Both the position numbers and the translations under genes were made by a program. A stretch of 5,197 nucleotides of DNA from Faecalibacterium prausnitzii (GTDB taxonomy: Bacteria > Bacillota > Clostridia > Oscillospirales > Ruminococcaceae), in NCBI GenBank assembly GCA_002313795.1, contig DCCL01000229.1, forward strand, positions 215 to 5,411, given 5' to 3'. Every line of letters begins with the position of its first letter. Positions within the stretch are counted from its first letter, which is position 1. Below the pieces are notes generated by a model. It was given only the letters and a program-made list of their open reading frames with translations, was not told the origin of the DNA and made no database searches. This document shows, piece after piece, positions 1-5,197 of this stretch.

Positions 1-864
1 GTGCTGACCCCGGAATGGGGCATAGTGGGCGACGCCCACGGCGGGAACTGGCACCGGCAGGTCAGTATGCTGAGCGCCGAAAAAGTGGAAGCGTTCCGCC
101 AAAAAGTCTGGGTGGACTACGGTGCCTTTGGCGAAAATCTCGTTGTGGAAGGGTTCGATTTCCGCAGTCTGCCCGTCACCAGCCGGTTTGCCATCGGGGA
201 TGTCATACTGGAAATGACCCAAATCGGAAAAGAGTGCCACAACGACTGCATCATCAAACAGAAGACCGGCGAGTGCATCATGCCCCGGGAGGGGGTATTT
301 GCCCGGGTGCTGAAGGGTGGCACCATCCACGTCGGCGACGAGATGACCCTGCTGCCCCCGGTCAAGGACCCTCCGCTGCGCGCGGCAGTCATCACCCTGT
401 CGGATAAGGGAAGCCGGGGCGAACGGAAAGACGAGAGCGGCCCCCTCATTGTGGAGATGCTCACTGCCGCCGGATATGTGGTGGAAGAGGCCCTGCTTCT
501 GCCGGACGATGCCGCAGCCCTGAAAGCTCAGCTCATCCGGCTGGCCGATGGCCGTCAGGTGAATCTCATCCTCACCACCGGAGGCACCGGCTTCTCTCCC
601 CGGGACATCACCCCGGAGGCCACCTATGCCGTAGCCGACCGCAACGCTCCCGGCATCGCGGAGGCAATGCGGTATCACAGCCTTTCCATCACTCCGCGGG
701 GGATGCTGAGCCGTGCTGCCAGCGTCCTGCGCGGCAAGACGCTCATCGTCAACCTGCCGGGGAGCCCCAAGGCCGTAAGAGAAAATCTGGAATATATTTT
801 GCCCAGTCTGGAACACGGTCTGCGCATTGCCGCCGGACTGGACGGTGAGTGCGCCCGCAGATAA
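1..864 (+). CDS. MOSC domain fused to MogA/MoaB-type molybdopterin adenylyltransferase (5' partial)
   Basis: Two-domain molybdenum cofactor protein. Residue numbers count from the first visible codon. Residues 1-117 are a MOSC domain: GIVGDAHGGNWHRQVS at 7-22, GENLVVEG at 44-51, and three cysteines (79, 83, 92) in the GKECHNDC...GEC segment, where the family has its conserved Cys. Residues 126-280 are a MoaB/Mog domain: TLSDKGSRGE near 132, TTGGTG at 192-197, DITPEAT at 202-208 and NLPGSP at 251-256. Asp169 and Asp202 align by eye with the key aspartates of E. coli MogA (Asp49, Asp82). In that family the domain adenylylates molybdopterin, preparing it for metal insertion by MoeA. MOSC domains are linked to sulfur or molybdenum handling; the partner role here is inferred. 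The gene is probably truncated: the reading frame is open at base 1, and MOSC proteins normally have 20-30 residues before this motif, so the GTG at base 1 is unlikely to be the start. It lies 68 bp upstream of modA. Confidence 0.9.
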   Translation: MLTPEWGIVGDAHGGNWHRQVSMLSAEKVEAFRQKVWVDYGAFGENLVVEGFDFRSLPVTSRFAIGDVILEMTQIGKECHNDCIIKQKTGECIMPREGVFARVLKGGTIHVGDEMTLLPPVKDPPLRAAVITLSDKGSRGERKDESGPLIVEMLTAAGYVVEEALLLPDDAAALKAQLIRLADGRQVNLILTTGGTGFSPRDITPEATYAVADRNAPGIAEAMRYHSLSITPRGMLSRAASVLRGKTLIVNLPGSPKAVRENLEYILPSLEHGLRIAAGLDGECARR

Positions 865-871
865 GTTTTCC

Positions 872-890
872 CGTTCTGCCCGGCAGAACG
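872..890. promoter_or_regulatory. Perfect 19-bp palindrome upstream of modA (possible operator or hairpin)
   Basis: Arms CGTTCTGCC (872-880) and GGCAGAACG (882-890) are perfect inverted repeats around one central base. As RNA they would form an 8-bp stem with a 3-base loop. No T-run follows on either strand, so an intrinsic terminator is unlikely. It lies 7 bases after the upstream stop codon and 42 bases before the modA start. The outer CGTT...AACG halves recall ModE operator ends, but the spacing is shorter than the ModE site known from E. coli and the TATA-like core is missing. Its role as an operator is therefore inferred only from symmetry and position. Confidence 0.45.
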
Positions 891-921
891 TTGGATACAG
901 AGGGGTCTTTGCAACGCAAAC

Positions 922-927
922 AAGGAG
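922..927 (+). promoter_or_regulatory. modA ribosome binding site
   Basis: AAGGAG stands 5 bases before the ATG at 933. It fixes the modA start there rather than at the in-frame ATG at 849, which lies inside the upstream gene and would place 28 non-signal residues before the signal peptide. Confidence 0.85.
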
Positions 928-932
928 TTACC

Positions 933-1823
933 ATGAAGACCAATTTGATTTCCCGCCGCAATTTTCTGGCTGCTGCCAGCATCGCCGGTGCGGCCGCTGC
1001 CCTGACTGCCTGCGGAAGCTCTGCTTCTTCCAGCACTGCCTCTTCTGCCGCATCCTCTGAGGCGGCTTCTTCCAAAGCTGCCGGTGAGCCGGTAGAACTC
1101 ATCGTTTTTGCAGCCGCCTCTCTGACTGAGACCTTGACCGCCATCGGCGAGACCTACACCGCTGAGCACCCTAACGTGACCTTCAGCTTCAACTTTGATT
1201 CTTCTGGCACCCTCAAGACCCAGATCCAGGAGGGCGCAGACTGCGACCTCTTCATCTCTGCCGGTCAGAAGCAGATGAACCAGCTGGACAGCACCGCCTC
1301 TTCCGAGGTGAACACCGAGGGGCTGGACTTTGTGGACAGCGACAGCCGCGTGGACCTGCTGGAAAACAAGGTCGTGCTCTGCGTGCGGGAGGGCAATGGG
1401 AAGGGCATCGACAGCTTTGATTCTCTGGCAGAACACCTGAAGGCAGAAGACATCCTCTTCTGCATGGGCAACAGCGATGTACCTGTGGGCCAGTACACCC
1501 AGAAGATCCTGGCTTACTACGATCTGGACGAAGCCACTCTGGCCGCTGCCGGTGTCATCACCTACGGCTCCAACGTCAAGGAAGTGACCACGCAGGTCAG
1601 CGAGGGCAGTGTGGATGCCGGTGTCGTCTACTGCACCGATGCTTACAGTGCCGGTCTGACTCCCGTGGACGAGGCCACCAAGGAGATGTGCGGTCAGGTC
1701 ATCTACCCTGCCGCCGTCATGAAGGCCGCTCCCCACGCAGATGCTGCCAAGGAGTTTCTGGCCTACCTGAAGACCGAGGAAGCCATGACTATCTTCGAGG
1801 GCGTGGGCTTCAGCGCGGTGTAA
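933..1823 (+). CDS. modA: Molybdate ABC transporter substrate-binding lipoprotein
   Basis: A 296-residue binding protein that captures molybdate (possibly also tungstate) outside the membrane and hands it to ModB. The start at 933 is supported by the ribosome binding site and by the signal peptide. The signal is SRRNFL at 7-12, a twin-arginine-type motif, then an Ala-rich hydrophobic stretch and the lipobox LTAC, with Cys27 as the predicted lipidated residue. Residues 28-51 are a Ser/Ala-rich linker. The mature domain starts near 54 with VELIVFAAASLTE (Ser63) and continues with FDSSGTLKTQI (Ser91), DLFISAG at 105-111, VPVGQYT at 183-189 and GVVYCTDA at 230-237 (Tyr233). By eye, Ser63, Ser91, Val215 and Tyr233 align with the molybdate contacts Ser12, Ser39, Val152 and Tyr170 of E. 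coli ModA; the Ala125 contact is Val185 here. It is the first gene of the mod operon, followed by a hairpin and then modB. No convincing promoter was seen directly upstream, so co-transcription with the cofactor gene is possible. Confidence 0.95.
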   Translation: MKTNLISRRNFLAAASIAGAAAALTACGSSASSSTASSAASSEAASSKAAGEPVELIVFAAASLTETLTAIGETYTAEHPNVTFSFNFDSSGTLKTQIQEGADCDLFISAGQKQMNQLDSTASSEVNTEGLDFVDSDSRVDLLENKVVLCVREGNGKGIDSFDSLAEHLKAEDILFCMGNSDVPVGQYTQKILAYYDLDEATLAAAGVITYGSNVKEVTTQVSEGSVDAGVVYCTDAYSAGLTPVDEATKEMCGQVIYPAAVMKAAPHADAAKEFLAYLKTEEAMTIFEGVGFSAV

Positions 1824-1846
1824 CACCCGCTTTATTTTGTTCAGCA

Positions 1847-1875
1847 CCTTCCCCCAGCCGGGGGAAGGCTTTTTT
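1847..1875 (+). terminator. Terminator-like hairpin between modA and modB
   Basis: CCTTCCCCC (1847-1855) pairs perfectly with GGGGGAAGG (1860-1868) across the loop AGCC. It is followed by C and six T residues (1870-1875). This is a textbook intrinsic terminator shape, yet it lies inside the operon. It starts 24 bases after the modA stop, and its T-run ends one base before the modB ribosome binding site AGAGG. It probably lets only part of the transcription pass into modBC, or protects the modA mRNA 3' end, so that binding protein exceeds permease and ATPase. The structure is seen; the function is inferred. Confidence 0.75.
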
Positions 1876-1889
1876 CAGAGGTATCATTT

Positions 1890-2564
1890 ATGGACTGGTA
1901 TCCCCTTTGGAACAGCCTGCGCATCGCGCTCATCAGCTGCGCAGCGGTGTTCTTTCTCGGCATTTTTGCCGCTTACTACATTGCCCGACTGCCCCGGGCC
2001 GTCAAGGGCGTGCTGGACGTCATCCTCACCCTGCCCATGGTGCTTCCGCCCACGGTGGTAGGCTATTTTCTGCTCCTGCTCTTTGGTGCAAAGCGGCCGG
2101 TGGGCATCTTTTTCATGGAACATTTCGGCATAAAGCTGGTCATGAACTGGTACAGCGCCATCTTCGCTTCCATCGTGGTCGCCTTTCCCCTGATGTACCG
2201 CACAGCCCGGGGCGCATTTGAGAGCTTTGACGAGACGCTGGCCTGGTCGGCCCAGACGCTGGGCCTCTCCAACAGCTGGATCTTCTGGCGGGTGCGGATG
2301 CCCTACTGCCGTCAGGGCATTCTGGCGGGCACGGTGCTGGCCTTTGCCCGGGCTCTGGGCGAGTACGGTGCCACCAGCATGATCGCAGGCTATACTCCCG
2401 GCAAGACTGCCACCATCGCCACCACCGTATACCAGCTCTGGCGCACCAACGACGAGGCTGGTACCATGCGCTGGGTGCTGGTGGACATCGTGATCTCTGC
2501 TGTGGTGCTGCTGGCCGTGAACCTGCTGGAACGCAGACAGAAACAGGGAGGTGCCCGCAGATGA
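1890..2564 (+). CDS. modB: Molybdate ABC transporter permease
   Basis: A 224-residue inner-membrane permease, the usual length for ModB, which as a dimer forms the path for molybdate. Hydrophobic segments can be seen at about 9-31, 43-66, 84-103, 143-166 and 196-214. Diagnostic family sequences are TLPMVLPPTVVGYFLL (48-63), the EAA coupling loop from Glu115 to Pro138 (AQTLGLSNSWIFWRVRMP), which docks on the ATPase, and ARALGEYGATSMIAGYTPG (153-171), which is very characteristic of ModB and the related CysT permeases. The start ATG has AGAGG 8 bases upstream (1877-1881), directly after the T-run of the preceding hairpin. The stop overlaps the modC start as ATGA, indicating translational coupling. 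A sulfate or tungstate permease is the alternative, but the ModA neighbour favours molybdate. Confidence 0.95.
   Translation: MDWYPLWNSLRIALISCAAVFFLGIFAAYYIARLPRAVKGVLDVILTLPMVLPPTVVGYFLLLLFGAKRPVGIFFMEHFGIKLVMNWYSAIFASIVVAFPLMYRTARGAFESFDETLAWSAQTLGLSNSWIFWRVRMPYCRQGILAGTVLAFARALGEYGATSMIAGYTPGKTATIATTVYQLWRTNDEAGTMRWVLVDIVISAVVLLAVNLLERRQKQGGARR
2546..2553 (+). promoter_or_regulatory. modC ribosome binding site within the modB 3' end
   Basis: GGGAGGTG, 7 bases before the ATG at 2561, lies inside the last codons of modB. Together with the 4-base ATGA overlap it supports this modC start and coupled translation of modB and modC. Confidence 0.75.
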
Positions 2565-3607
2565 GTCTGGACGTCGATATCGAGAAAAAATTCGAGGGGT
2601 TCACCCTCCGTTCCCGTTTTACTGCCGGGAATACCGCCACGGCGATCCTGGGCGCGTCCGGCTGCGGCAAGAGCATGACCCTGCGCTGCATTGCGGGCAT
2701 CGTGAAGCCGGATAAAGGCCGCATCGTGCTGGATGACCGGGTGCTCTTTGACAGCGAACGGCACATCGACCTGCCGCCCCAGCAGCGGGGCGTGGGTCTG
2801 CTGTTCCAGAACTATGCCCTTTTCCCCAACATGACCGTAGAGCAGAACATCCTCTGCGGCCTGAAAACAGAAAAAGACCCTGCAGCACGCCGGGCACGCT
2901 GTGACGAGATGCTGCGTGCCATGCGGCTGGAGAGTCTTGCAAAACGGCGTCCGGCGGAGCTGTCCGGCGGACAGCAGCAGCGGGCCGCGCTGGCCCGCAT
3001 CCTTGTGGGCAGCCCCCATATCCTGATACTGGATGAGCCGTTCAGCGCACTGGACAGCTACCTGCGGGAGGAAGTGGAGGGTGAAGTGGGAAGCCTGCTG
3101 GCCGGGTTTGGCGGCACTGCCCTTCTCGTCACCCACAGCCGGGACGAGGCTTACCGGCTGTGCCGGGATATGATCGTCATGGACAGCGGTGAAGTCCTGC
3201 GCACCGGCACCACCCGGGAGGTGTTCGCCGCCCCCCGAAGCATCACTGCCGCCCGGCTGACCGGATGCAAAAACATCCTGCCCTGCATCCGGGTGGACGC
3301 TCACACCGTCCGGCTGTCCGGCTGGGATGCTCCGCTGCACCTCACTGCTACGGTGCCGGAGGGCTGCACTGCTGTCGGCATCCGTGCCCATGATTTTGTC
3401 CCCTGCCCTGCCGGTGCACTCAATGCCCTTCCGGTAAAGGCAGTCTCCACCAGTGAGAACCCCTTTGACTGGAACGTGATCTTTACCGCACCGGACGGCA
3501 CGACCCGCCTGTGGTGGAAGGTCTCCAAGACCACTCTTTCCACTGCAGAGCCTGCCGCCCCTGCTTATTTGTCGGCGGCACCGGAGTGCATCATGCCGCT
3601 GTCCTGA
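2561..3607 (+). CDS. modC: Molybdate ABC transporter ATP-binding protein
   Basis: A 348-residue cytoplasmic ATPase that drives the ModB permease. All nucleotide-binding motifs are intact: Walker A GASGCGKS (31-38, Lys37), Q-loop FQNYALFP (Gln83), signature LSGGQQQR (134-141), Walker B ILILDEP with Asp158/Glu159, D-loop SALD (162-165) and H-loop VTHSRDEA (His192). The ATPase domain ends near residue 230. The remaining 115 or so residues begin with RLTGCKNI and contain GIRAHDF near 270, resembling the TOBE-type accessory domain of importer ATPases. In some ModC proteins such domains bind oxyanion and down-regulate transport; whether this one does cannot be seen. The start overlaps the modB stop by 4 bases. 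The stop lies 6 bases from the stop of the convergent acetyltransferase, and no terminator fits in that gap. Confidence 0.94.
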   Translation: MSLDVDIEKKFEGFTLRSRFTAGNTATAILGASGCGKSMTLRCIAGIVKPDKGRIVLDDRVLFDSERHIDLPPQQRGVGLLFQNYALFPNMTVEQNILCGLKTEKDPAARRARCDEMLRAMRLESLAKRRPAELSGGQQQRAALARILVGSPHILILDEPFSALDSYLREEVEGEVGSLLAGFGGTALLVTHSRDEAYRLCRDMIVMDSGEVLRTGTTREVFAAPRSITAARLTGCKNILPCIRVDAHTVRLSGWDAPLHLTATVPEGCTAVGIRAHDFVPCPAGALNALPVKAVSTSENPFDWNVIFTAPDGTTRLWWKVSKTTLSTAEPAAPAYLSAAPECIMPLS

Positions 3608-3613
3608 CGGAGA

Positions 3614-4060
3614 TCAGCGGGAGAGTTTCATGTACAGGAGCGGATAGGGCCCGCCTTCCTCGTCGTGGTCGGTGCGCTTATAAGTCTCAAACCCAAGGTG
3701 CATATAGAATCCCACTGCCTGCGGGTTCTGCTCGTTGACGGTCACTTCCCGGACGCCATAGTCCCGGATGCCCTGCTCTACCAGTTTTCGGCCAAGCCCC
3801 TTTTCCCGCGCAGCAGGCAATAGGAACAGCATCTCCAGCCGGCCATCGGCCACGCCCATGAAGCCGGCCGGGCTTTCCTGTTGGTCTTCGGCCACCAGCA
3901 GATGGGGTACGCCCTCGAGGGCCTGCGGAACATATTCCCGGATGCGGAGGATCTCCGGTTCGGACAGGAACCGGTGTGTTGCCCGGACAGACTCCTCCCA
4001 CACCTGCAAAAGTGCCCCGGTCAGCTCCGGGGTGCGTGCAGAAACTTCCCTGATACGCAT
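3614..4060 (-). CDS. GNAT family N-acetyltransferase, YjaB-like
   Basis: A 148-residue single-domain acetyltransferase using acetyl-CoA; the substrate is unknown. The N-terminal segment VWEESVRATHRFLSE (20-34), the tail NEQNPQAVGFYMHLGF (109-124) and the ending GGPYPLLYMKL (136-146) closely resemble E. coli YjaB as I remember it. The acetyl-CoA pyrophosphate loop is REKGLG (85-90), preceded by the beta-strand MLFLLP. Tyr119 sits where many GNAT enzymes carry the conserved acid/base Tyr. Length is normal for the family and the gene looks intact. AGAAGGA (complement of 4067-4073), 6 bases before the ATG, supports the start. It converges on modC and lies downstream of, but is apparently transcribed separately from, the MATE gene. 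Nothing links it to molybdenum. Enzymes of this type can act on small amines or on protein N-termini, so no specific function is proposed. Confidence 0.9.
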   Translation of the reverse strand: MRIREVSARTPELTGALLQVWEESVRATHRFLSEPEILRIREYVPQALEGVPHLLVAEDQQESPAGFMGVADGRLEMLFLLPAAREKGLGRKLVEQGIRDYGVREVTVNEQNPQAVGFYMHLGFETYKRTDHDEEGGPYPLLYMKLSR

Positions 4061-4066
4061 AATTTT

Positions 4067-4073
4067 TCCTTCT
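4067..4073 (-). promoter_or_regulatory. Ribosome binding site of the GNAT gene
   Basis: On the minus strand the sequence reads AGAAGGA, 6 bases before the ATG at 4060. It supports the chosen start. Confidence 0.7.
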
Positions 4074-4074
4074 C

Positions 4075-4103
4075 ACGCTGGCTTTGACGGGGCAGCGTTT
4101 TTT
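4075..4103 (+). terminator. Weak hairpin followed by a T-run, possible distal mod-operon terminator
   Basis: ACGCTG (4075-4080) pairs with CAGCGT (4093-4098) across a 12-base loop. A run of six T residues (4098-4103) and further AT-rich sequence follow on the + strand. This could stop transcripts that run out of modC through the acetyltransferase in antisense. Read on the minus strand, the same repeat is a hairpin in the acetyltransferase leader, just before its ribosome binding site. The short stem and long loop make the call tentative. Confidence 0.35.
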
Positions 4104-4113
4104 ATTTTATCTT

Positions 4114-4119
4114 ATCATA
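4114..4119 (-). promoter_or_regulatory. Candidate -10 box for the GNAT gene
   Basis: TATGAT on the minus strand matches TATAAT at five of six bases. It lies in an AT-rich stretch (4098-4123) just after the MATE terminator and about 53 bases before the ATG. No good -35 box is seen at the expected distance, so this is a plausible but unproven promoter. Confidence 0.35.
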
Positions 4120-4133
4120 TTTTGCAGGAATGG

Positions 4134-4167
4134 AAAAGAGGGTGCAGTTCATCGAAACTGCACCCTC
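4134..4167 (-). terminator. Intrinsic terminator of the MATE gene
   Basis: A perfect 12-bp inverted repeat (4138-4149 with 4156-4167, core GGGTGCAGTT/AACTGCACCC) has a 6-base loop. On the minus strand it is followed by TTTTCC (4137 downward). It starts about 19 bases after the MATE stop codon, the right place for its terminator. The + strand side has no T-run, so it works in one direction only. Confidence 0.85.
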
Positions 4168-4186
4168 CTGCTGTATCGCTCTATTA

Positions 4187-5197
4187 TTATTGGACGGTCT
4201 TCTTTTCCTGATGCTCAAGATAAATGTAGAAGCAGACATTCAACAGGATGCCCACCATCGTGGAAGTCGGAGCTGCCAGACCGATCTTTGTCAGGCTGGC
4301 GTTGGGCTGAATGCTCATGAAGTAGGCCATGGGCAGACGCACCAGCAGCGTCTGCACCAGACCCTGCACCATGACCCAGACCGTTTTATCGTTGCCGTTG
4401 AAGTAGCCCACCATGCTGAACAGGACAGCTGTGACGATGGTCTCCGGGGCAAAGCCCTTCAGGTAAGCAAAGCCCTTTGCGACCACTGCTGCATCGGTGG
4501 TGAAGATACCTGCCAGAACATTACCCTTGAACCACACCAGTGCAAACACGGCGCAGCCGAATAGCAGGCCGATGCCAATGCCGGTGAACATGGACTGCTT
4601 GACCCGTTTTTTGTTACCCGCACCGATATTCTGGGAGACGAAGGAGGCCATGGACTGCATCAGAGAGCTGGGGATGAGCATGGCAAAATTGACGATCTTG
4701 CAGGCCACGCCGTAGCCGGAAGAGGCTTCCAGACCCAGCCGGTTGACGAATGCGCAGAGTGCCAGGAACGAAAGCTGGGTCAGGAACTCCTGCAGTGCCA
4801 GCGGCAGACCGATGCCCAGGAACTTGCAGCACTGAGGATTCAGACGGAAATCGGACTTGTGAAGCGCAAAGGGAAGGTGCTTTTTCAGCAGGATGACCAC
4901 TGCACACACCACGCTGACGGCCTGTGCCGCCACGGTGGCAATGGCAGCACCCACAGCATCCAGATGCAGTCCGGCCACCAGTGCAAGGTCGCCGAAGATG
5001 TTCACGATGCAGGCCACCAGCACGAAGAGCAGCGGCGATTTGCTGTCGCCCAGACCGCGGAAAACAGCTGACAGCAGATTATACGCTACGATGAAGAAGA
5101 TACCGCCGCCGCAGATGCGGATATAGCTGGCCGTCAGGTCAACGGCTTCTGCGGGAGCCTGCATCAGCACTGCAATGGAGCGGGCAAAGCCCACCAT
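4187..5197 (-). CDS. MATE family multidrug/sodium antiporter (5' partial)
   Basis: The carboxy-terminal 336 residues of a multi-pass inner-membrane efflux protein that exports cationic drugs or metabolites in exchange for Na+ or H+. The fragment is dominated by long hydrophobic segments (about 30-46, 56-75, 84-104, 127-150, 165-185, 204-224, 254-265, 277-294, 311-326). AVFRGLGDSKSPL (44-56) and the later SQNIGAGNKKRVKQ (188-201) are typical MATE sequences of the first and second halves. MATE proteins are usually around 450 residues, so about 100 amino-terminal residues lie beyond the right edge; the ATG at 5197-5195 is an internal methionine, not the start. The carboxy end is complete (stop 4187-4189) and followed by a terminator. 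The substrate cannot be read from sequence, and nothing ties it to the mod operon. Confidence 0.92.
   Translation of the reverse strand: MVGFARSIAVLMQAPAEAVDLTASYIRICGGGIFFIVAYNLLSAVFRGLGDSKSPLLFVLVACIVNIFGDLALVAGLHLDAVGAAIATVAAQAVSVVCAVVILLKKHLPFALHKSDFRLNPQCCKFLGIGLPLALQEFLTQLSFLALCAFVNRLGLEASSGYGVACKIVNFAMLIPSSLMQSMASFVSQNIGAGNKKRVKQSMFTGIGIGLLFGCAVFALVWFKGNVLAGIFTTDAAVVAKGFAYLKGFAPETIVTAVLFSMVGYFNGNDKTVWVMVQGLVQTLLVRLPMAYFMSIQPNASLTKIGLAAPTSTMVGILLNVCFYIYLEHQEKKTVQ

Noticed and set aside
1..3. GTG at base 1 as the true start of the MOSC-MogA gene
   Set aside because: The protein begins in the middle of the MOSC amino-terminal motif region, so the gene is probably cut by the window edge.
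853..862. Ten-base identity GCCCGCAGAT at the 3' ends of the cofactor gene and of modB (2553-2562)
   Set aside because: Both encode an Ala-Arg-Arg type ending in GC-rich DNA; with no longer match this is most likely chance.
849..932. Upstream in-frame ATG that would lengthen ModA by 28 residues
   Set aside because: It overlaps the cofactor gene, would bury the signal peptide, and lacks the AAGGAG that precedes the ATG at 933.
865..932. Molybdenum cofactor riboswitch (moco RNA) before modA
   Set aside because: The gap is only 68 bases and holds a single simple palindrome, too short for that multi-helix RNA.
675..1847. Long minus-strand open frame opposite modA (390 codons)
   Set aside because: It lies antisense to the well-supported cofactor gene and modA, has no recognisable domain, and its composition is that of a reverse-frame shadow in GC-rich coding DNA.
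2390..3391. Long minus-strand open frame opposite modB/modC (333 codons)
   Set aside because: It covers the intact modC ATPase motifs on the other strand, has no domain and no ribosome binding site context; it is a shadow frame.
3861..3875. Small hairpin AAGCC/GGCTT inside the acetyltransferase gene as a mod terminator
   Set aside because: The stem is 5 bp, lies within coding sequence and has only a short T stretch after it.

Overview
The window is an ordinary-looking stretch of a GC-rich bacterial chromosome. Its protein styles suggest a gut-type anaerobic Firmicute of the class Clostridia, perhaps Oscillospiraceae/Faecalibacterium-like. The evidence is a Ser/Ala-rich lipoprotein linker after a twin-arginine-type lipoprotein signal, AAGGAG-type ribosome binding sites, and a clostridial-style ModC carboxy-terminal domain. 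The taxonomic guess is inference. There is no sign of a mobile element, CRISPR array, tRNA or rRNA.

Positions 1-3607 (+ strand) form a molybdenum block. It begins with the 3' part of a fused MOSC-MogA protein of molybdenum cofactor synthesis, cut by the left edge. A 68-bp gap holding a perfect 19-bp palindrome separates it from a complete molybdate ABC importer: modA (lipoprotein binding protein), modB (permease) and modC (ATPase). modB and modC overlap by 4 bases. modA and modB are separated by a strong terminator-like hairpin that ends right against the modB ribosome binding site. The importer would bring in molybdate, and the upstream enzyme would adenylylate molybdopterin so that the metal can be inserted into the cofactor.

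Positions 3614-5197 (- strand) hold two unrelated genes that converge on the mod operon. One is a small YjaB-like GNAT acetyltransferase, whose stop codon lies 6 bases from that of modC. The other is the carboxy-terminal three quarters of a MATE-family efflux protein, cut by the right edge. The 126-bp gap between them contains a clear intrinsic terminator for the MATE gene, an AT-rich probable promoter for the acetyltransferase, and a second small hairpin.

I did not find a new biological system. The points most worth a second look are regulatory: the hairpin inside the mod operon and the palindrome before modA. The MOSC-MogA fusion comes next.
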